A stretch of 64,000 bases of DNA from Paraburkholderia tuberum STM678. Its GTDB lineage: Bacteria; Pseudomonadota; Gammaproteobacteria; Burkholderiales; Burkholderiaceae. Numbering within the stretch: position 1 is the first letter of the stretch; each line of letters begins with the position of its first letter. Below are positions 35,695 to 45,204 of this stretch, piece by piece. The stretch is from contig NZ_CADFGP010000034.1 of assembly GCF_902833905.1 (NCBI RefSeq), positions 1 through 64,000 of the forward strand, given 5' to 3'. Made by a program: the position numbers and the translations under genes. The notes under the pieces were generated by a model. That model did no database searches. It saw nothing but the letters and a program-made list of their open reading frames with translations, and had not been told where the DNA came from.

Positions 35695-36669
35695 CTAATT
35701 CATGTCGCGTGCCGGCACTACCTCGCGCGCCGCTTCGAAGCACCGCCTGATCCCTTCCTGATACGACGTCTTCCTGAGCGGCCCGATCAACGTCGCGAGC
35801 GCCGAATCATCGAGCACGACCGGCTCGGTCATCAGATAGTTCATCTCGACCAACTCGCGCATCAGCGGATTGAATAGCCCGAGCACGCGCAGCATGCCCT
35901 TGCCGGCCACCATCAGCTTCGGCCCGGAGCCCGCAAGCGCGTAGGCCTCGCGAGCCACCTCGCGCTGCGTGATCGTGCCGGCGCCCGCGAGATGCCACCA
36001 GCGACCGTAGGCTTCGGGCGTGCGCGTAAGTCGTTCGATCACGGGACCGACATCCGGCAGATAGATGAATTCGTGCGGTACGTCGACGGGACCGAGCACC
36101 TGCGCGCGCTTGCCGGTAGCGGCGCCAACGAAGACACCGTGCAACAGGCTGCGCTCGACCCCCGGTCCGTAGAAATCGGGCAGTCGCAATACCAGCGTTT
36201 CGAGACCTTTCTGGCCATGCGCGGCCAGCACGAGCTTTTCCTGTTCAAGCCGCATGCGGCCCTTGAACGTGTGCGGCTCGCGCGGATGATCTTCGCGGAC
36301 CGGGTTGCCGCGCGCGCGGCCATACGGATACACGGTGCCGATCAGAATGAAGCGCTCGACACCGGCGGCCGTCACGCCAGCCAGCGTTTTCTCCATCAAC
36401 GGCGGGTGCTGCGCGAACTGGTCGTAGGGCACGCCGACGAGGTAGATCACGGTCTGCAGACCGGCGGCCGCGGCGCGGATCGAGGCGGGGTCGTCGGGGT
36501 TCCAGGTGACAATCTCCGCGTGCGGGTCGTCACCGAAAGTCCGTTGCAATACCTCGCGCGAGCGGCCGACCACCCGGTAATCGCGGCCCGCCGCGCCAAG
36601 CGCCGTCGCGATGCTTTGACCCGCAGCGCCCGCTGCACCGAATAAACCGACCTTTCCCGTGGCTTGCAT
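35695..36669 (-). CDS. NAD-dependent epimerase/dehydratase (extended SDR)
   Basis: A 324-residue SDR protein. It begins KVGLFGAAGAAGQSIATAL, a GxxGxxG Rossmann variant. GTVYPYG supplies the active-site tyrosine region and FYGPGVERSLLHG is typical of extended SDRs. The substrate is unknown. It is divergent from the TetR gene, sharing a short region with a perfect palindromic operator, so it is probably the repressor's main target. Confidence 0.85.
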   Translation of the reverse strand: MQATGKVGLFGAAGAAGQSIATALGAAGRDYRVVGRSREVLQRTFGDDPHAEIVTWNPDDPASIRAAAAGLQTVIYLVGVPYDQFAQHPPLMEKTLAGVTAAGVERFILIGTVYPYGRARGNPVREDHPREPHTFKGRMRLEQEKLVLAAHGQKGLETLVLRLPDFYGPGVERSLLHGVFVGAATGKRAQVLGPVDVPHEFIYLPDVGPVIERLTRTPEAYGRWWHLAGAGTITQREVAREAYALAGSGPKLMVAGKGMLRVLGLFNPLMRELVEMNYLMTEPVVLDDSALATLIGPLRKTSYQEGIRRCFEAAREVVPARDMN

Positions 36670-36737
36670 GACGATTCCCTCAGATGGCGGCGCGACATCG
36701 TCGCGCGCTCGTGGTTGCTCGATTTGACAGATTAAAA

Positions 36738-36760
36738 TTTACTGAACATTGTTCAGTAAA
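36738..36760. promoter_or_regulatory. Perfect 23-bp palindromic operator
   Basis: TTTACTGAACA (36738-36748) and its exact complement TGTTCAGTAAA (36750-36760) flank one T. A further half site GTTCAG is at 36765-36770. It lies midway between the divergent epimerase and TetR starts, the usual place for a TetR-family operator. Confidence 0.8.
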
Positions 36761-36813
36761 CGATGTTCAGTTTAAATTGACTTTTCAGTTTGTCAATCTG
36801 AAAATTGCGAGTC

Positions 36814-37662
36814 ATGGGAATCGCCGAACGAAAAAACCGCCAGAAGCAGGCACTGCGCGAACGCATCCTCGATGCCGCGCGGCGCATCGTCGTGGGCGAG
36901 GGCTTTGCCGCGCTGTCGATGCGCAAGATCGCTGACGCGATCGAATATTCGCCCGCCACGTTGTATCTGCATTTCGCGAGTCGCGACGACATCGCGCGGG
37001 CCTTGTGCGCCGAAGGCTACGCGCAGTTGCTCGCGACCTTCGTGCCGCTCGTGCAGATCGCGGATCCCGCCGAACGGCTGAAGGCGCTCGGGCGCGCGTA
37101 CGTGGCGTTTGGCGTCGAGCATCCTGAAACGTACCGGCTGATTTTCATGGAGGACCCGAGCTATACCGGCGCGGCGCTCGGTGGCGGGGTGGGCACTGGC
37201 AAACACGACGGCAACACGGGCGACACAAGCGCGAACGCCGGGACCGCTGGTTCGACCGCCTCCCTGGGCAACGCCGCCGGCGGCGTTGCCGACGACGATC
37301 CCGGCGACGCCGCGCTGCACATCATGATCGACGCGCTCGACGAATTGCGAGCAGCGGGGCGTCTGTCGGCGTCGGTCGCATCGATGGAGCCGGCCATCTG
37401 GGCCGAGGCGTTGTGGGCGAGTCTGCATGGCATCGTCGCGCTGAATCTCACGTGCCCGGTGTTTCCGAGCGCGCCGCTCGAGACGCTCGTCGGCGTGACG
37501 CTCGACGCATGGCTCGGTGTGCCGCAGGCCGTGGCGGCGGGCGCATCGAACAGCGCCGCAGTCCGCGGCAAAAAAACCGTCGCGCGGCGCCACGCCAAGT
37601 CGGCCGGCTCCACGGACCCGGCCCCCGAGCTCCCCACCAAACGCAAAGCGGCAGGCCCGTGA
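36814..37662 (+). CDS. TetR-family transcriptional repressor
   Basis: A 282-residue regulator. The DNA-binding domain is clear: RERILDAARRIVVGEGFAAL, then RKIADAIEYSPATLYLHFAS. The ligand half contains an unusual glycine/threonine/alanine-rich insertion (about residues 125-160) and the C-terminus is lysine/arginine-rich, so it is longer than the usual 200-220 residues. ATG at 36814. It is divergent from the epimerase gene and upstream of the hydratase-fold gene, and probably represses both itself and the epimerase through the adjacent palindrome. Confidence 0.9.
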   Translation: MGIAERKNRQKQALRERILDAARRIVVGEGFAALSMRKIADAIEYSPATLYLHFASRDDIARALCAEGYAQLLATFVPLVQIADPAERLKALGRAYVAFGVEHPETYRLIFMEDPSYTGAALGGGVGTGKHDGNTGDTSANAGTAGSTASLGNAAGGVADDDPGDAALHIMIDALDELRAAGRLSASVASMEPAIWAEALWASLHGIVALNLTCPVFPSAPLETLVGVTLDAWLGVPQAVAAGASNSAAVRGKKTVARRHAKSAGSTDPAPELPTKRKAAGP

Positions 37663-37708
37663 TAACGTTCGGTTCCACCTCATGCCGCGCCGCCGCGCCC
37701 AGTTCTCC

Positions 37709-38845
37709 ATGTCCACGTCCGCCTTGCCCGCCACTAGCGACGAAATCGCGACCCACGTAGCCAACCGCATCGGTCTCATCGAACTGGAGCGGCCGAAAGC
37801 GCTGAACGCGCTGTCGACCGGCATGATCCGCGCGATCCACGCGGCGCTCGACCAGTGGCGCGAGGACCCCGAGGTGCTGGCCGTCGTCGTGCGCAGCCGG
37901 CACGAGCGCGCGTTCTGCGCGGGCGGCGACATCCGCTTCATGTACGAAGCGGCGCAAACCGGCGACCAGGAGGCGCGCGATACATTCTTCAGCGAGGAAT
38001 ACCGGCTCAATCACGCGATCTTCGTGTATCCGAAGCCGTATATCGCGGTGATGAACGGCATCGTGATGGGCGGCGGCGTGGGCATTTCGCAGGGCGCACA
38101 TCGCACCGGCGGCCTGCGGGTCGTCACGCAATCGACGAAGATGGCGATGCCCGAAACCCGTATCGGCCTCTTTCCGGATGTCGGCGCGAGCTGGTATCTC
38201 GCGCGCACGCCCGGCGCGATCGGCCGCTATCTGGCGGTGACCGGCGAGACGATCGGCGCGGCCGACGCGCTGTACGCGGGCCTCGCCGATGCCTACATCG
38301 ACGACGCGGCGTTGCCCGCGCTCGTCGATAGGTTGAGCCGCGAACCGTTCGAGCGCGGTGCTGATGTGGTTGCGTGCGTCGAGCGCGAGACGCTCGCGTA
38401 TCAGGTCGCGCCGCGGCCCGAGGAGAGCGCGCTCGCGAAGGCGCGTACGTTGATCGACCGGCATTTCGCGCTGCCCGACGTCGCGCGGATACTCAAGTCG
38501 CTCGAACAGGAACGCGAGCGCGGTGGCGACGCGGCGGAGTGGGCCGAGCAGACGATCGCGGTGCTGCGCGAGCGCTCGCCGCTGTCGATGGCGGTCTCGC
38601 TCGAAGTGGTCACGCGCGCGGAAGGGTCGATGGCCGACGTGCTGCGCACTGATCTCGATCTGACGCGCTCGAGCTTTCTGCGCGGCGATACGGTGGAAGG
38701 CATTCGCGCACGCATCATCGATAAGGACAACGCGCCGCGCTGGCGTTTCGCGCGCATCGAGGACGTCAACCGGGCCGATGTGGAGCAGATGTTCGACAGC
38801 CCGTGGCCGGCGAACGAGCACCCGCTGGGCGCTCTGCGCGGCTGA
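37709..38845 (+). CDS. 3-hydroxyisobutyryl-CoA hydrolase-like enoyl-CoA hydratase family protein
   Basis: A 378-residue crotonase-fold protein. NRIGLIELERPKALNALS, FCAGGDIRFMYEA and MNGIVMGGGVGISQGAHR form the oxyanion-hole region; MPETRIGLFPDVGASWYLAR is characteristic of 3-hydroxyisobutyryl-CoA hydrolases of valine breakdown. The C-terminal half (LDLTRSSFLRGDTVEGIRA) also fits. Start choice between 37682 and 37709 is uncertain. It follows the TetR gene by about 45 bases. Confidence 0.86.
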   Translation: MSTSALPATSDEIATHVANRIGLIELERPKALNALSTGMIRAIHAALDQWREDPEVLAVVVRSRHERAFCAGGDIRFMYEAAQTGDQEARDTFFSEEYRLNHAIFVYPKPYIAVMNGIVMGGGVGISQGAHRTGGLRVVTQSTKMAMPETRIGLFPDVGASWYLARTPGAIGRYLAVTGETIGAADALYAGLADAYIDDAALPALVDRLSREPFERGADVVACVERETLAYQVAPRPEESALAKARTLIDRHFALPDVARILKSLEQERERGGDAAEWAEQTIAVLRERSPLSMAVSLEVVTRAEGSMADVLRTDLDLTRSSFLRGDTVEGIRARIIDKDNAPRWRFARIEDVNRADVEQMFDSPWPANEHPLGALRG

Positions 38846-38909
38846 ACGCGCGGCCTCGCGAACCCGCCCGCGCGAATCTACGCGTTGCGCGAATTCATGT
38901 TCGCCGCGC

Positions 38910-39335
38910 TTATTCCTCTGCCTCGCTCGCCATGAACGCGCGCATGAACACGAGCGCACCCCAGCCCCACATCGCGTTCGCCGTGAAGCCCACCGCGAGG
39001 CGCGGCAGCATGTTGCCGCTCGGCCAGATGCCGCGCAGCGGATCGACGACGAATACGCTCGCCGCCGTCAGCACGATGCCGCCGAACACGAACGCGGGTA
39101 CCCACGGCGCGCGCCGATGCGGCGCGACGCGCAGCAGCCAGGCCATCAGCACGGCCCAGCACGCGCTCCAGATTGCGTTCGCGATGAACTCAGGCAGGCC
39201 GAGCGGCAAAAACGGCGCGGTCGAAAAACCGCTGGGGTCGATCATGCCGGCAGCGTGCATCAGCGCCAGCGTCGATTCGCGAAAGAACAAAGAAGCCAGA
39301 AAACCGGCGACGAACGGCAGAATAATTTTTTGCAT
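38910..39335 (-). CDS. Small integral membrane protein, unknown function
   Basis: A 141-residue protein with about four hydrophobic segments (IILPFVAGFLASLFF, IANAIWSACWAVLMAWLLRV, FVFGGIVLTAASVFVV, LAVGFTANAMWGWGALVFM). No family was recognised. The ATG at 39335 was chosen because the upstream part of the frame has no coding character. Confidence 0.75.
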   Translation of the reverse strand: MQKIILPFVAGFLASLFFRESTLALMHAAGMIDPSGFSTAPFLPLGLPEFIANAIWSACWAVLMAWLLRVAPHRRAPWVPAFVFGGIVLTAASVFVVDPLRGIWPSGNMLPRLAVGFTANAMWGWGALVFMRAFMASEAEE

Positions 39336-39863
39336 GCATTGCACCGGCAACGTACAGGCGACTCGCAAGACCTGTACCGGGTGATTGGAAACGAGCGCCA
39401 TTATATCGACCGGGGTTGGGCGGCCGGGGCCGCGTGTGTAAAGCGCAACAACCGTATGCGGTAGAACCGGGCTAATCACGAAAGCGGAAATCCTAAGCTC
39501 AATAAAATCGTTCAAAAGCCGCGGACCGCTCCATAGACTGTTTCCTCATGCAGACGGCTCGGGTGTCGCCGTCGTCCGATAAATCGAGCGCATCACGCGC
39601 ACGTTGGTCGAGGAAAGCCGTCGCAATGTCGAGCCTCACACCGAATCTCCGTTGTCGCAGGGCTCACGCGCGGTCGTGTTCGCGGTGTCGTCCGCCAGGC
39701 GCATAGCCTTTCGATTTGACGCAGTTGCCGATGGCCTGAGTCCATCGTCCGTTTCTCAATCCTTCAACGCGTCGCAGCGCTTTGCCGGTTGCCGGCTCGA
39801 TGCGCGCGGTCGGCGCTCGCGCTCACCGTTTTCGTTACGTCAGGAACAGGCAGGAGTAACAAC
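39336..39863. other. Intergenic upstream of ssuD
   Basis: About 530 bases that should contain the promoter of the ssu operon. No trace of ssuE or ssuA coding sequence was found, although these usually lie at this position. A ribosome site CAGGAG precedes ssuD. Confidence 0.5.
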
Positions 39864-41024
39864 ATGAATGTGTTCTGGTTCATTCCGACTCACGGCGACA
39901 GTCGCTATCTCGGTACGTCCCAAGGCGCACGCGCAGCCGACTACGACTACTTCCGGCAGATCGCCGTCGCCGCCGACACGCTCGGCTACGAGGGCGTGCT
40001 GCTGCCGACCGGCCGCTCGTGCGAGGACGCCTGGGTCGTCGCGTCGAGCCTGATTGCCGTGACGCAGCGGCTGAAGTTCCTCGTCGCGATTCGCCCGGGG
40101 CTGTCGTCGCCGGGACTCGCCGCGCGTATGGCGGCGACGTTCGACCGGCTGTCGAACGGGCGTCTGTTGATCAACGTGGTGACGGGCGGCGACGCGGCCG
40201 AACTGGCCGGCGACGGCGTGTTCGTCGATCACGACACGCGCTACGAAATCACCGACGAATTCCTGCATATCTGGCGCAAGCTGCTCGCCGCGTCGCACAG
40301 CAACGAAGCGATCGATTTCGACGGCAAGCATTTGCGGTCGAAGGGCGGCAAGGCGCTATATCCGCCGGTGCAAAACCCGCATCCGCCGCTGTGGTTCGGC
40401 GGCTCGTCGGCGGCCGCGCACGATATCGCGGCCGAGCACATCGACACCTATCTGACGTGGGGCGAGCCGCCCGAAGCGGTCGCGAAGAAGATCGCCGACA
40501 TTCGCGCACGCGCCGCGGCGCGCGGCCGGCGAATCCGCTTCGGCATCCGTCTGCACGTGATCGTGCGCGAGACCGAGGAGGAAGCGTGGGCCGCGGCCGA
40601 CAAGCTGATCAGCAAGCTCGACGACGACACGGTCGCGCGTGCGCAGGCGTCGTTCGCGAAGATGGATTCGGAAGGGCAGCGCCGTATGGCCGCGCTGCAC
40701 GGCGGCAAGCGCGGCGGGCGCGAGCAGCTCGAGGTCTATCCGAACCTGTGGGCGGGCGTGGGGCTCGTGCGCGGCGGCGCGGGCACCGCGCTGGTCGGCA
40801 GTCCGGAGCAGGTGGCCGCGCGTATGAAGGAGTACGCTGCGCTCGGCATCGAGACGTTCATCCTGTCGGGCTATCCGCATCTCGAGGAATCCTACCGCTT
40901 CGCCGAACTCGTGTTTCCGCTGCTGCCGCAACGCTTCAGCAAGGTTGCCAACGGGCCGTTGTCGGGGCCGTTCGGCGAAATCGTCGGCACCAGCTATCTG
41001 CCGAAGGCGGCGAGCGCGAGTTGA
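39864..41024 (+). CDS. ssuD: FMNH2-dependent alkanesulfonate monooxygenase
   Basis: A 386-residue luciferase-like enzyme that releases sulfite from alkanesulfonates using reduced FMN and oxygen, for growth when sulfate is scarce. The start MNVFWFIPTHGDSRYLG, the FLVAIRPGLSSPGLAARMAA stretch, NVVTGGD and WFGGSSAAAHDIAA are classic SsuD text. It is the first gene of ssuDCBF. The usual FMN reductase SsuE is not encoded beside it. Confidence 0.95.
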   Translation: MNVFWFIPTHGDSRYLGTSQGARAADYDYFRQIAVAADTLGYEGVLLPTGRSCEDAWVVASSLIAVTQRLKFLVAIRPGLSSPGLAARMAATFDRLSNGRLLINVVTGGDAAELAGDGVFVDHDTRYEITDEFLHIWRKLLAASHSNEAIDFDGKHLRSKGGKALYPPVQNPHPPLWFGGSSAAAHDIAAEHIDTYLTWGEPPEAVAKKIADIRARAAARGRRIRFGIRLHVIVRETEEEAWAAADKLISKLDDDTVARAQASFAKMDSEGQRRMAALHGGKRGGREQLEVYPNLWAGVGLVRGGAGTALVGSPEQVAARMKEYAALGIETFILSGYPHLEESYRFAELVFPLLPQRFSKVANGPLSGPFGEIVGTSYLPKAASAS

Positions 41025-41098
41025 GCGCGCCCATAGCATGGGTCGCGCGGCTTGCGCGACACGCGCACGACGATCGACAGGCAAGGAGAAAAGCCAAC

Positions 41099-41947
41099 AT
41101 GAGTGATACCACTTTGAGCGCGGGAACGGCGGCAACCCCGCAGCCCGCGTCGACGACGCGCGCTGCCGCGCTGCGCCGTTTCGGCGCGCACCTGCTGCCG
41201 TGGCTCGCGCCGATCGGGATCCTGCTCGCGTGGGAAATCGCCGCGCGCAGCGGAGCGCTGTCGACGCGCGTGCTGCCCGAGCCGCTCGCGGTCGTGAAGG
41301 CCGCATGGTCGCTGATCCAGTCCGGCGAAATGTGGGCCGACGTGAAGGTCAGCACCTGGCGCGCGGTGTCGGGCTTCGCGATCGGCGGCGGCATCGGTCT
41401 GATGCTCGGACTGGCGACGGGTCTCTTCAAACCCGCGGAAATCGTGCTCGATTCGACCGTACAGATGATCCGCAACATTCCCGCGCTCGCGATGATTCCG
41501 CTCGTGATCCTGTGGTTCGGCATCGAGGAACAAGCGAAGGTGTTCCTCGTCGCGCTCGGCGTGTTCTTCCCGGTCTATGTGAACACGTTTCACGGCATCC
41601 GTTCGGTCGACGCGAACCTGACCGAGATGGCGCGCAGCTATGGCGTCAAAGGTTTCGCGCTGTACCGCCACGTGATTCTGCCGGGTGCGCTGCCGTCGAT
41701 CCTGGTCGGCGTGCGTTTCGCGTTCGGTCTGATGTGGGTCACGCTGATCGTCGCCGAGACCATTTCCGCGCAATCGGGCATCGGCTACATGACGATGAAC
41801 GCGCGCGAATTCCTGCAAACCGATGTGGTGGTGGTCGGCATTCTGCTGTACGCGGCGCTCGGCAAACTCGCGGACATGCTCGCGAAGAGCCTCGAGCGCG
41901 TGTCGCTGCGCTGGCATCCGGCCTATCAGCGAGGAGCAAAAGCATGA
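41099..41947 (+). CDS. ssuC: Alkanesulfonate ABC transporter permease
   Basis: A 282-residue inner-membrane permease with about six segments. RVLPEPLAVVKAAWSLI, MIRNIPALAMIPLVILWFGI and the EAA-like loop around EMARSYGVKGFALYRHVILP fit SsuC/TauC. AAGGAG precedes the ATG. It overlaps ssuB by ATGA. Confidence 0.94.
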   Translation: MSDTTLSAGTAATPQPASTTRAAALRRFGAHLLPWLAPIGILLAWEIAARSGALSTRVLPEPLAVVKAAWSLIQSGEMWADVKVSTWRAVSGFAIGGGIGLMLGLATGLFKPAEIVLDSTVQMIRNIPALAMIPLVILWFGIEEQAKVFLVALGVFFPVYVNTFHGIRSVDANLTEMARSYGVKGFALYRHVILPGALPSILVGVRFAFGLMWVTLIVAETISAQSGIGYMTMNAREFLQTDVVVVGILLYAALGKLADMLAKSLERVSLRWHPAYQRGAKA

Positions 41948-42963
41948 GCGCAACGACGCTATCGACGACGTTCGGCGGTATCGCGGGCAGCGATCTCGAG
42001 ACCGAACTCGCGCAGCCGCGGCTCGCGGATCACGACGCGAACGAGGCTGCGGAGGTCGAGCGGGACGGGGCGGCCGGGACTCATCACGGCTCGCAAGCCG
42101 GCTTGCAAGCCGCTCCCGCGCTGGCCCGCAGCGACGCGCGCCCGGCGAGCGACTACGCGGTGCAATTGCGCGGCGTCGGCAAGCGCTATGGCGAGCGCGA
42201 GGTGCTGTCGGGCTTCGATCTGTCGATCGAGCGGGGCAGCTTCGTCGCGATCGTCGGCCGCAGCGGTTGCGGCAAGTCGACCTTGCTGCGGCTCGTCGCG
42301 GGTCTCGAGGAAGCCAGCTCGGGCGTGCTCGAAAAGCGCGCCGGGAACGGCGGTCCGCTCGACACCCGCATCATGTTTCAGGATGCGCGTCTGCTGCCGT
42401 GGAAAAGCGTGCTGCAAAACGTGATGCTCGGCCTCGGCCGCGGCGCGCGCGACGATGCGCGCGCGGTGCTCGCCGAAGTCGGCTTGCTCGAACGCGCGAA
42501 CGACTGGCCCGCGCAACTATCGGGCGGTCAGCGGCAGCGCGTCGCGCTCGCGCGGGCGCTCGTGCATCGTCCGCAATTGCTGCTGCTCGACGAGCCGCTC
42601 GGCGCGCTCGATGCGTTGACGCGCATCGAAATGCACGCGCTGATCGAAAGGCTGTGGCGCGAGCATCGCTTCACCGCGCTGCTCGTCACGCATGACGTGC
42701 ACGAAGCCGTCGCGCTCGGCGAGCGGATTCTGCTGATCGAGGAAGGCCGCATCGCGCTCGATCAGCCGGTCGCGCTCGCACGTCCGCGCGCGCGGGCGTC
42801 GGCGGGCTTCGCCGCACTCGAAGACCACGTGCTGCAACGCGTGCTGAACAACGCGCCGAACAACGACACGCTGGCGCATCGCGCGTATCAGCCCTATGAC
42901 CCGTATGGCTTGCCCGAACCCTGCCGTCTCACGCGGCCGACCGAAGTGCGCTGGGCCGTCTGA
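41944..42963 (+). CDS. ssuB: Alkanesulfonate ABC transporter ATP-binding protein
   Basis: A 339-residue ATPase: Walker A GRSGCGKST, signature LSGGQRQRVALARAL, Walker B LLLLDEPLGALD and H-loop VTHDVHEAV. It carries an unusually long, low-complexity N-terminal extension (about 75 residues before the ABC domain) and a C-terminal tail, so it is longer than the usual 250-270. Overlaps ssuC. Confidence 0.94.
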   Translation: MSATTLSTTFGGIAGSDLETELAQPRLADHDANEAAEVERDGAAGTHHGSQAGLQAAPALARSDARPASDYAVQLRGVGKRYGEREVLSGFDLSIERGSFVAIVGRSGCGKSTLLRLVAGLEEASSGVLEKRAGNGGPLDTRIMFQDARLLPWKSVLQNVMLGLGRGARDDARAVLAEVGLLERANDWPAQLSGGQRQRVALARALVHRPQLLLLDEPLGALDALTRIEMHALIERLWREHRFTALLVTHDVHEAVALGERILLIEEGRIALDQPVALARPRARASAGFAALEDHVLQRVLNNAPNNDTLAHRAYQPYDPYGLPEPCRLTRPTEVRWAV

Positions 42964-43020
42964 GTTTTCCTGGCAAATCGATCCGATCTGTTACCAACTG
43001 CTTCTATGGAGTGATCTGAA

Positions 43021-43236
43021 ATGAGCATTTCCGCCATCAACGTGCGCAATCAGTTCAAAGGCAAGGTCAAGGAAATCATCCGCGGCTCGGTGGTGTCCGA
43101 GGTTGACGGAGAGACGCCGTTCGGTATCGTCACGTCGGTGATCACGACGCGCTCGGTCGACGAACTCGAACTGAAAGTCGGCTCGGAGGTGGTCGCGCTC
43201 GTGAAGTCGACCGAGGTGTCGATCGCGCGGCTTTGA
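43021..43236 (+). CDS. ssuF: Molybdopterin-binding-like TOBE protein SsuF
   Basis: A 71-residue single TOBE domain: MSISAINVRNQFKGKVKEI, then FGIVTSVITTRSVDEL and VVALVKSTEVSIARL. It matches SsuF of Pseudomonas sulfonate operons (ssuEADCBF), which is needed for some sulfonate use and may bind an oxyanion or molybdopterin. It is the last gene of the operon, 57 bases after ssuB. Confidence 0.9.
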   Translation: MSISAINVRNQFKGKVKEIIRGSVVSEVDGETPFGIVTSVITTRSVDELELKVGSEVVALVKSTEVSIARL

Positions 43237-43271
43237 TGACGCTCCGCCAATGCGAGCGGCGTGCGCAGCGG

Positions 43272-43532
43272 CTATTTCGCGTTTGCGCCGCTTGCGGGCG
43301 GCTCGTGCGACATGTGGTCGTTGGTTGGCTTCGCCGGCCGCTTGATCGGCATGTTGTCCGGGTTGCTCGAACTGCCGGCGCCCGAGGCGGCCTCGGGCGG
43401 TTTGGCCATCGGCGCATGGCTGTCCGGCGGCGCGCTGGGCGCCGTCTGCGCGACGGCGCTCGCGCCGCTCGCGAAGAGCGCCGCGAGCGCGGCGGCGGTG
43501 GCCGTCAACGTGGCCCAATTGCCTCGCTTCAT
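43272..43532 (-). CDS. Small secreted proline/alanine-rich protein
   Basis: An 86-residue protein with a signal peptide (RGNWATLTATAAALAALFAS, cleavage near ASA-VAQ) and a low-complexity Pro/Ala/Ser tail. AAGGAG is well placed before the ATG. Convergent with ssuF. Function unknown. Confidence 0.72.
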   Translation of the reverse strand: MKRGNWATLTATAAALAALFASGASAVAQTAPSAPPDSHAPMAKPPEAASGAGSSSNPDNMPIKRPAKPTNDHMSHEPPASGANAK

Positions 43533-43771
43533 GTCGTTCTCCTTGGATGTCGCGTGCCGTCTGCAGACACGCGGCTGTGTGCACGATTAGCTAGTAGCAG
43601 GCCGCGTTCCGGGGCCGCTGCTGGCGCGTTGAGGCGTGCTCCTAACGGTCACGCCGGTTTCAGACGCCGATTGCCAGGCTCGGCGCTCCGGGGAGCGGGC
43701 TCGTCACGCGCACACCTGCATCCGCCGATGAAACTTGCTACGATGAATTGAGCATTCCGACGGAGACGGCC

Positions 43772-43969
43772 ATGTCGAAGTCCTTGAGTCCTGAAGCGGT
43801 CGAAGCGTTGCGGCGTCTGAACGACGTCGGCGTCGGACAGACGGCGCCCGAAGTCGCGCAGTCCGTTGCGGCGGAGTTGCTGGCATGCGACCTGGTTGCC
43901 GAAGCGGGCAGCGGTGGGGTCGAAATCAACTGCAACGGCCGGCAGTATCTTTCCGGCGATTGCAACTGA
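43772..43969 (+). CDS. Small hypothetical protein
   Basis: A 65-residue protein beginning MSKSLSPEAVEALRRLNDVG, with three cysteines towards the C-terminus (ACD, INCNG, GDCN). CGGAGA precedes the ATG. No family was recognised. Confidence 0.6.
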   Translation: MSKSLSPEAVEALRRLNDVGVGQTAPEVAQSVAAELLACDLVAEAGSGGVEINCNGRQYLSGDCN

Positions 43970-44116
43970 TCCGCTGATCGGCGGCCGGCCGCACGGCCGG
44001 TGTGTAGAGCGAGGCGGCGCGTCGCGGGTGAGCCGCGAGCAGGTGATTGGCCAGCGCGACGCCAGCTGGACGCGCGCGTCCGCCTACCCGCGATCAGCGA
44101 AACCACGGAGACGAGC

Positions 44117-44359
44117 ATGGAGCCGAAGGGCGTCGACATGGGCGACTATCAGGCGCGCTATGGCGACTACGACATCGAGGTGGCGGTGGAACAGGTACTG
44201 ACCGGCGTCAAGGCGCATTTCCGGGTGCTGCGCGACGATTCGACGGTGGTCGACTGGCAGCTCGTGCATATCGATAGCTTGTGGTCCACCGAGCATGCGG
44301 CCGCCGAGGCGACTTTTCGCGCGGCGCGCGAATTGATCGATGCGGGGCTGGCGAGTTAG
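44117..44359 (+). CDS. Small hypothetical protein (stress-response-like fold possible)
   Basis: An 80-residue protein, MEPKGVDMGDYQARYGDYDI, then VHIDSLWSTEHAAAEATFRA. CGGAGACGAGC precedes the ATG. No function is assigned; the short beta-then-helix pattern does not identify a family. Confidence 0.6.
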   Translation: MEPKGVDMGDYQARYGDYDIEVAVEQVLTGVKAHFRVLRDDSTVVDWQLVHIDSLWSTEHAAAEATFRAARELIDAGLAS

Positions 44360-44583
44360 ACGCGGATAGCCGCGTTGCGACGGAAGGGGACGTCGTGTTC
44401 GGATGAGGCAAGGAAGCGGCAGGCGCACGAGACAACGGTTGCAAACCGAACGCTACCCGGGCAACGTACCGGATACCACGGCTGCCGTAAATGCAACTAG
44501 GCGCCGGCATCGATACTGCATGCGCGGCGCCCAGTTTGATCGCTGCCTTCAGAGGCAGCGGATCTGACGGTACTGCTGGCGGC

Positions 44584-44853
44584 TTAGTGGCCGAAGAACA
44601 CCGATTGCGGACCCGACGTGGGTTCGGTGCGCGTGCCCGATTGCGTCGACACGCTATTCACGCCGCCGTATGCATTCGATTGCGCGTTGGCGCGTTCAGC
44701 AGCGACGGTCTGCGCGTTCTGGCCTTGTTGCGAAGCCGGCGCGCCAACCGACGGACGGTAGTACGGTGCCGGACCATAGCCGCTGGCGAAAGCGGGAGCG
44801 GCGATAGAGGCAGAAGCGGCAACCAGCAGGGCGGCGATAAACTTGGTCTTCAT
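44584..44853 (-). CDS. DUF4148-like small periplasmic protein
   Basis: An 89-residue exported protein: signal peptide MKTKFIAALLVAASASIAAP ending near AFA, then a short polar Ser/Gln/Asn-rich region. It looks like the DUF4148 proteins that are numerous in Burkholderia. GGAGTCC lies upstream of the ATG at 44853. Function unknown. Confidence 0.72.
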   Translation of the reverse strand: MKTKFIAALLVAASASIAAPAFASGYGPAPYYRPSVGAPASQQGQNAQTVAAERANAQSNAYGGVNSVSTQSGTRTEPTSGPQSVFFGH

Positions 44854-45153
44854 GGTAGGACTCCGATAACGTTTCGTCTGCATTTCAGGAAGATGTTGCA
44901 GGAGCCAGTGAACCAGGTGTCTGCAACCTCGATGGAAGCCAGTGTATACCCCTACTATTGAAAATTTGTGCCGATAATCTGAAATTACTATTCCCGACGA
45001 AGAAACAATCGTTCAGACGTACGCGCCGCAAGGCGGACCGGTGAACCGGCCCTATTGGCCAAGCGGTTTTTGAGAGGCGGAAGAAGGCGGGAAGGGGTGA
45101 TTGCAGTGCGGAAAACCGCACAGAAATCATGGAAAACGCAGAAGGCCGTCAGC

Positions 45154-45192
45154 AAAACAAAAACGGCGTTGTGATTGCTCACAACGCCGTTT
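45154..45192 (-). terminator. Terminator of tRNA-His
   Basis: A perfect 14-bp stem (AAACGGCGTTGTGA with its complement) around TTGC, with AAAACAAAAA on the left giving a U run on the minus strand. The rest of 44854-45204 holds no recognised gene. Confidence 0.85.
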
Positions 45193-45204
45193 GCTTGAAT
45201 TCTG

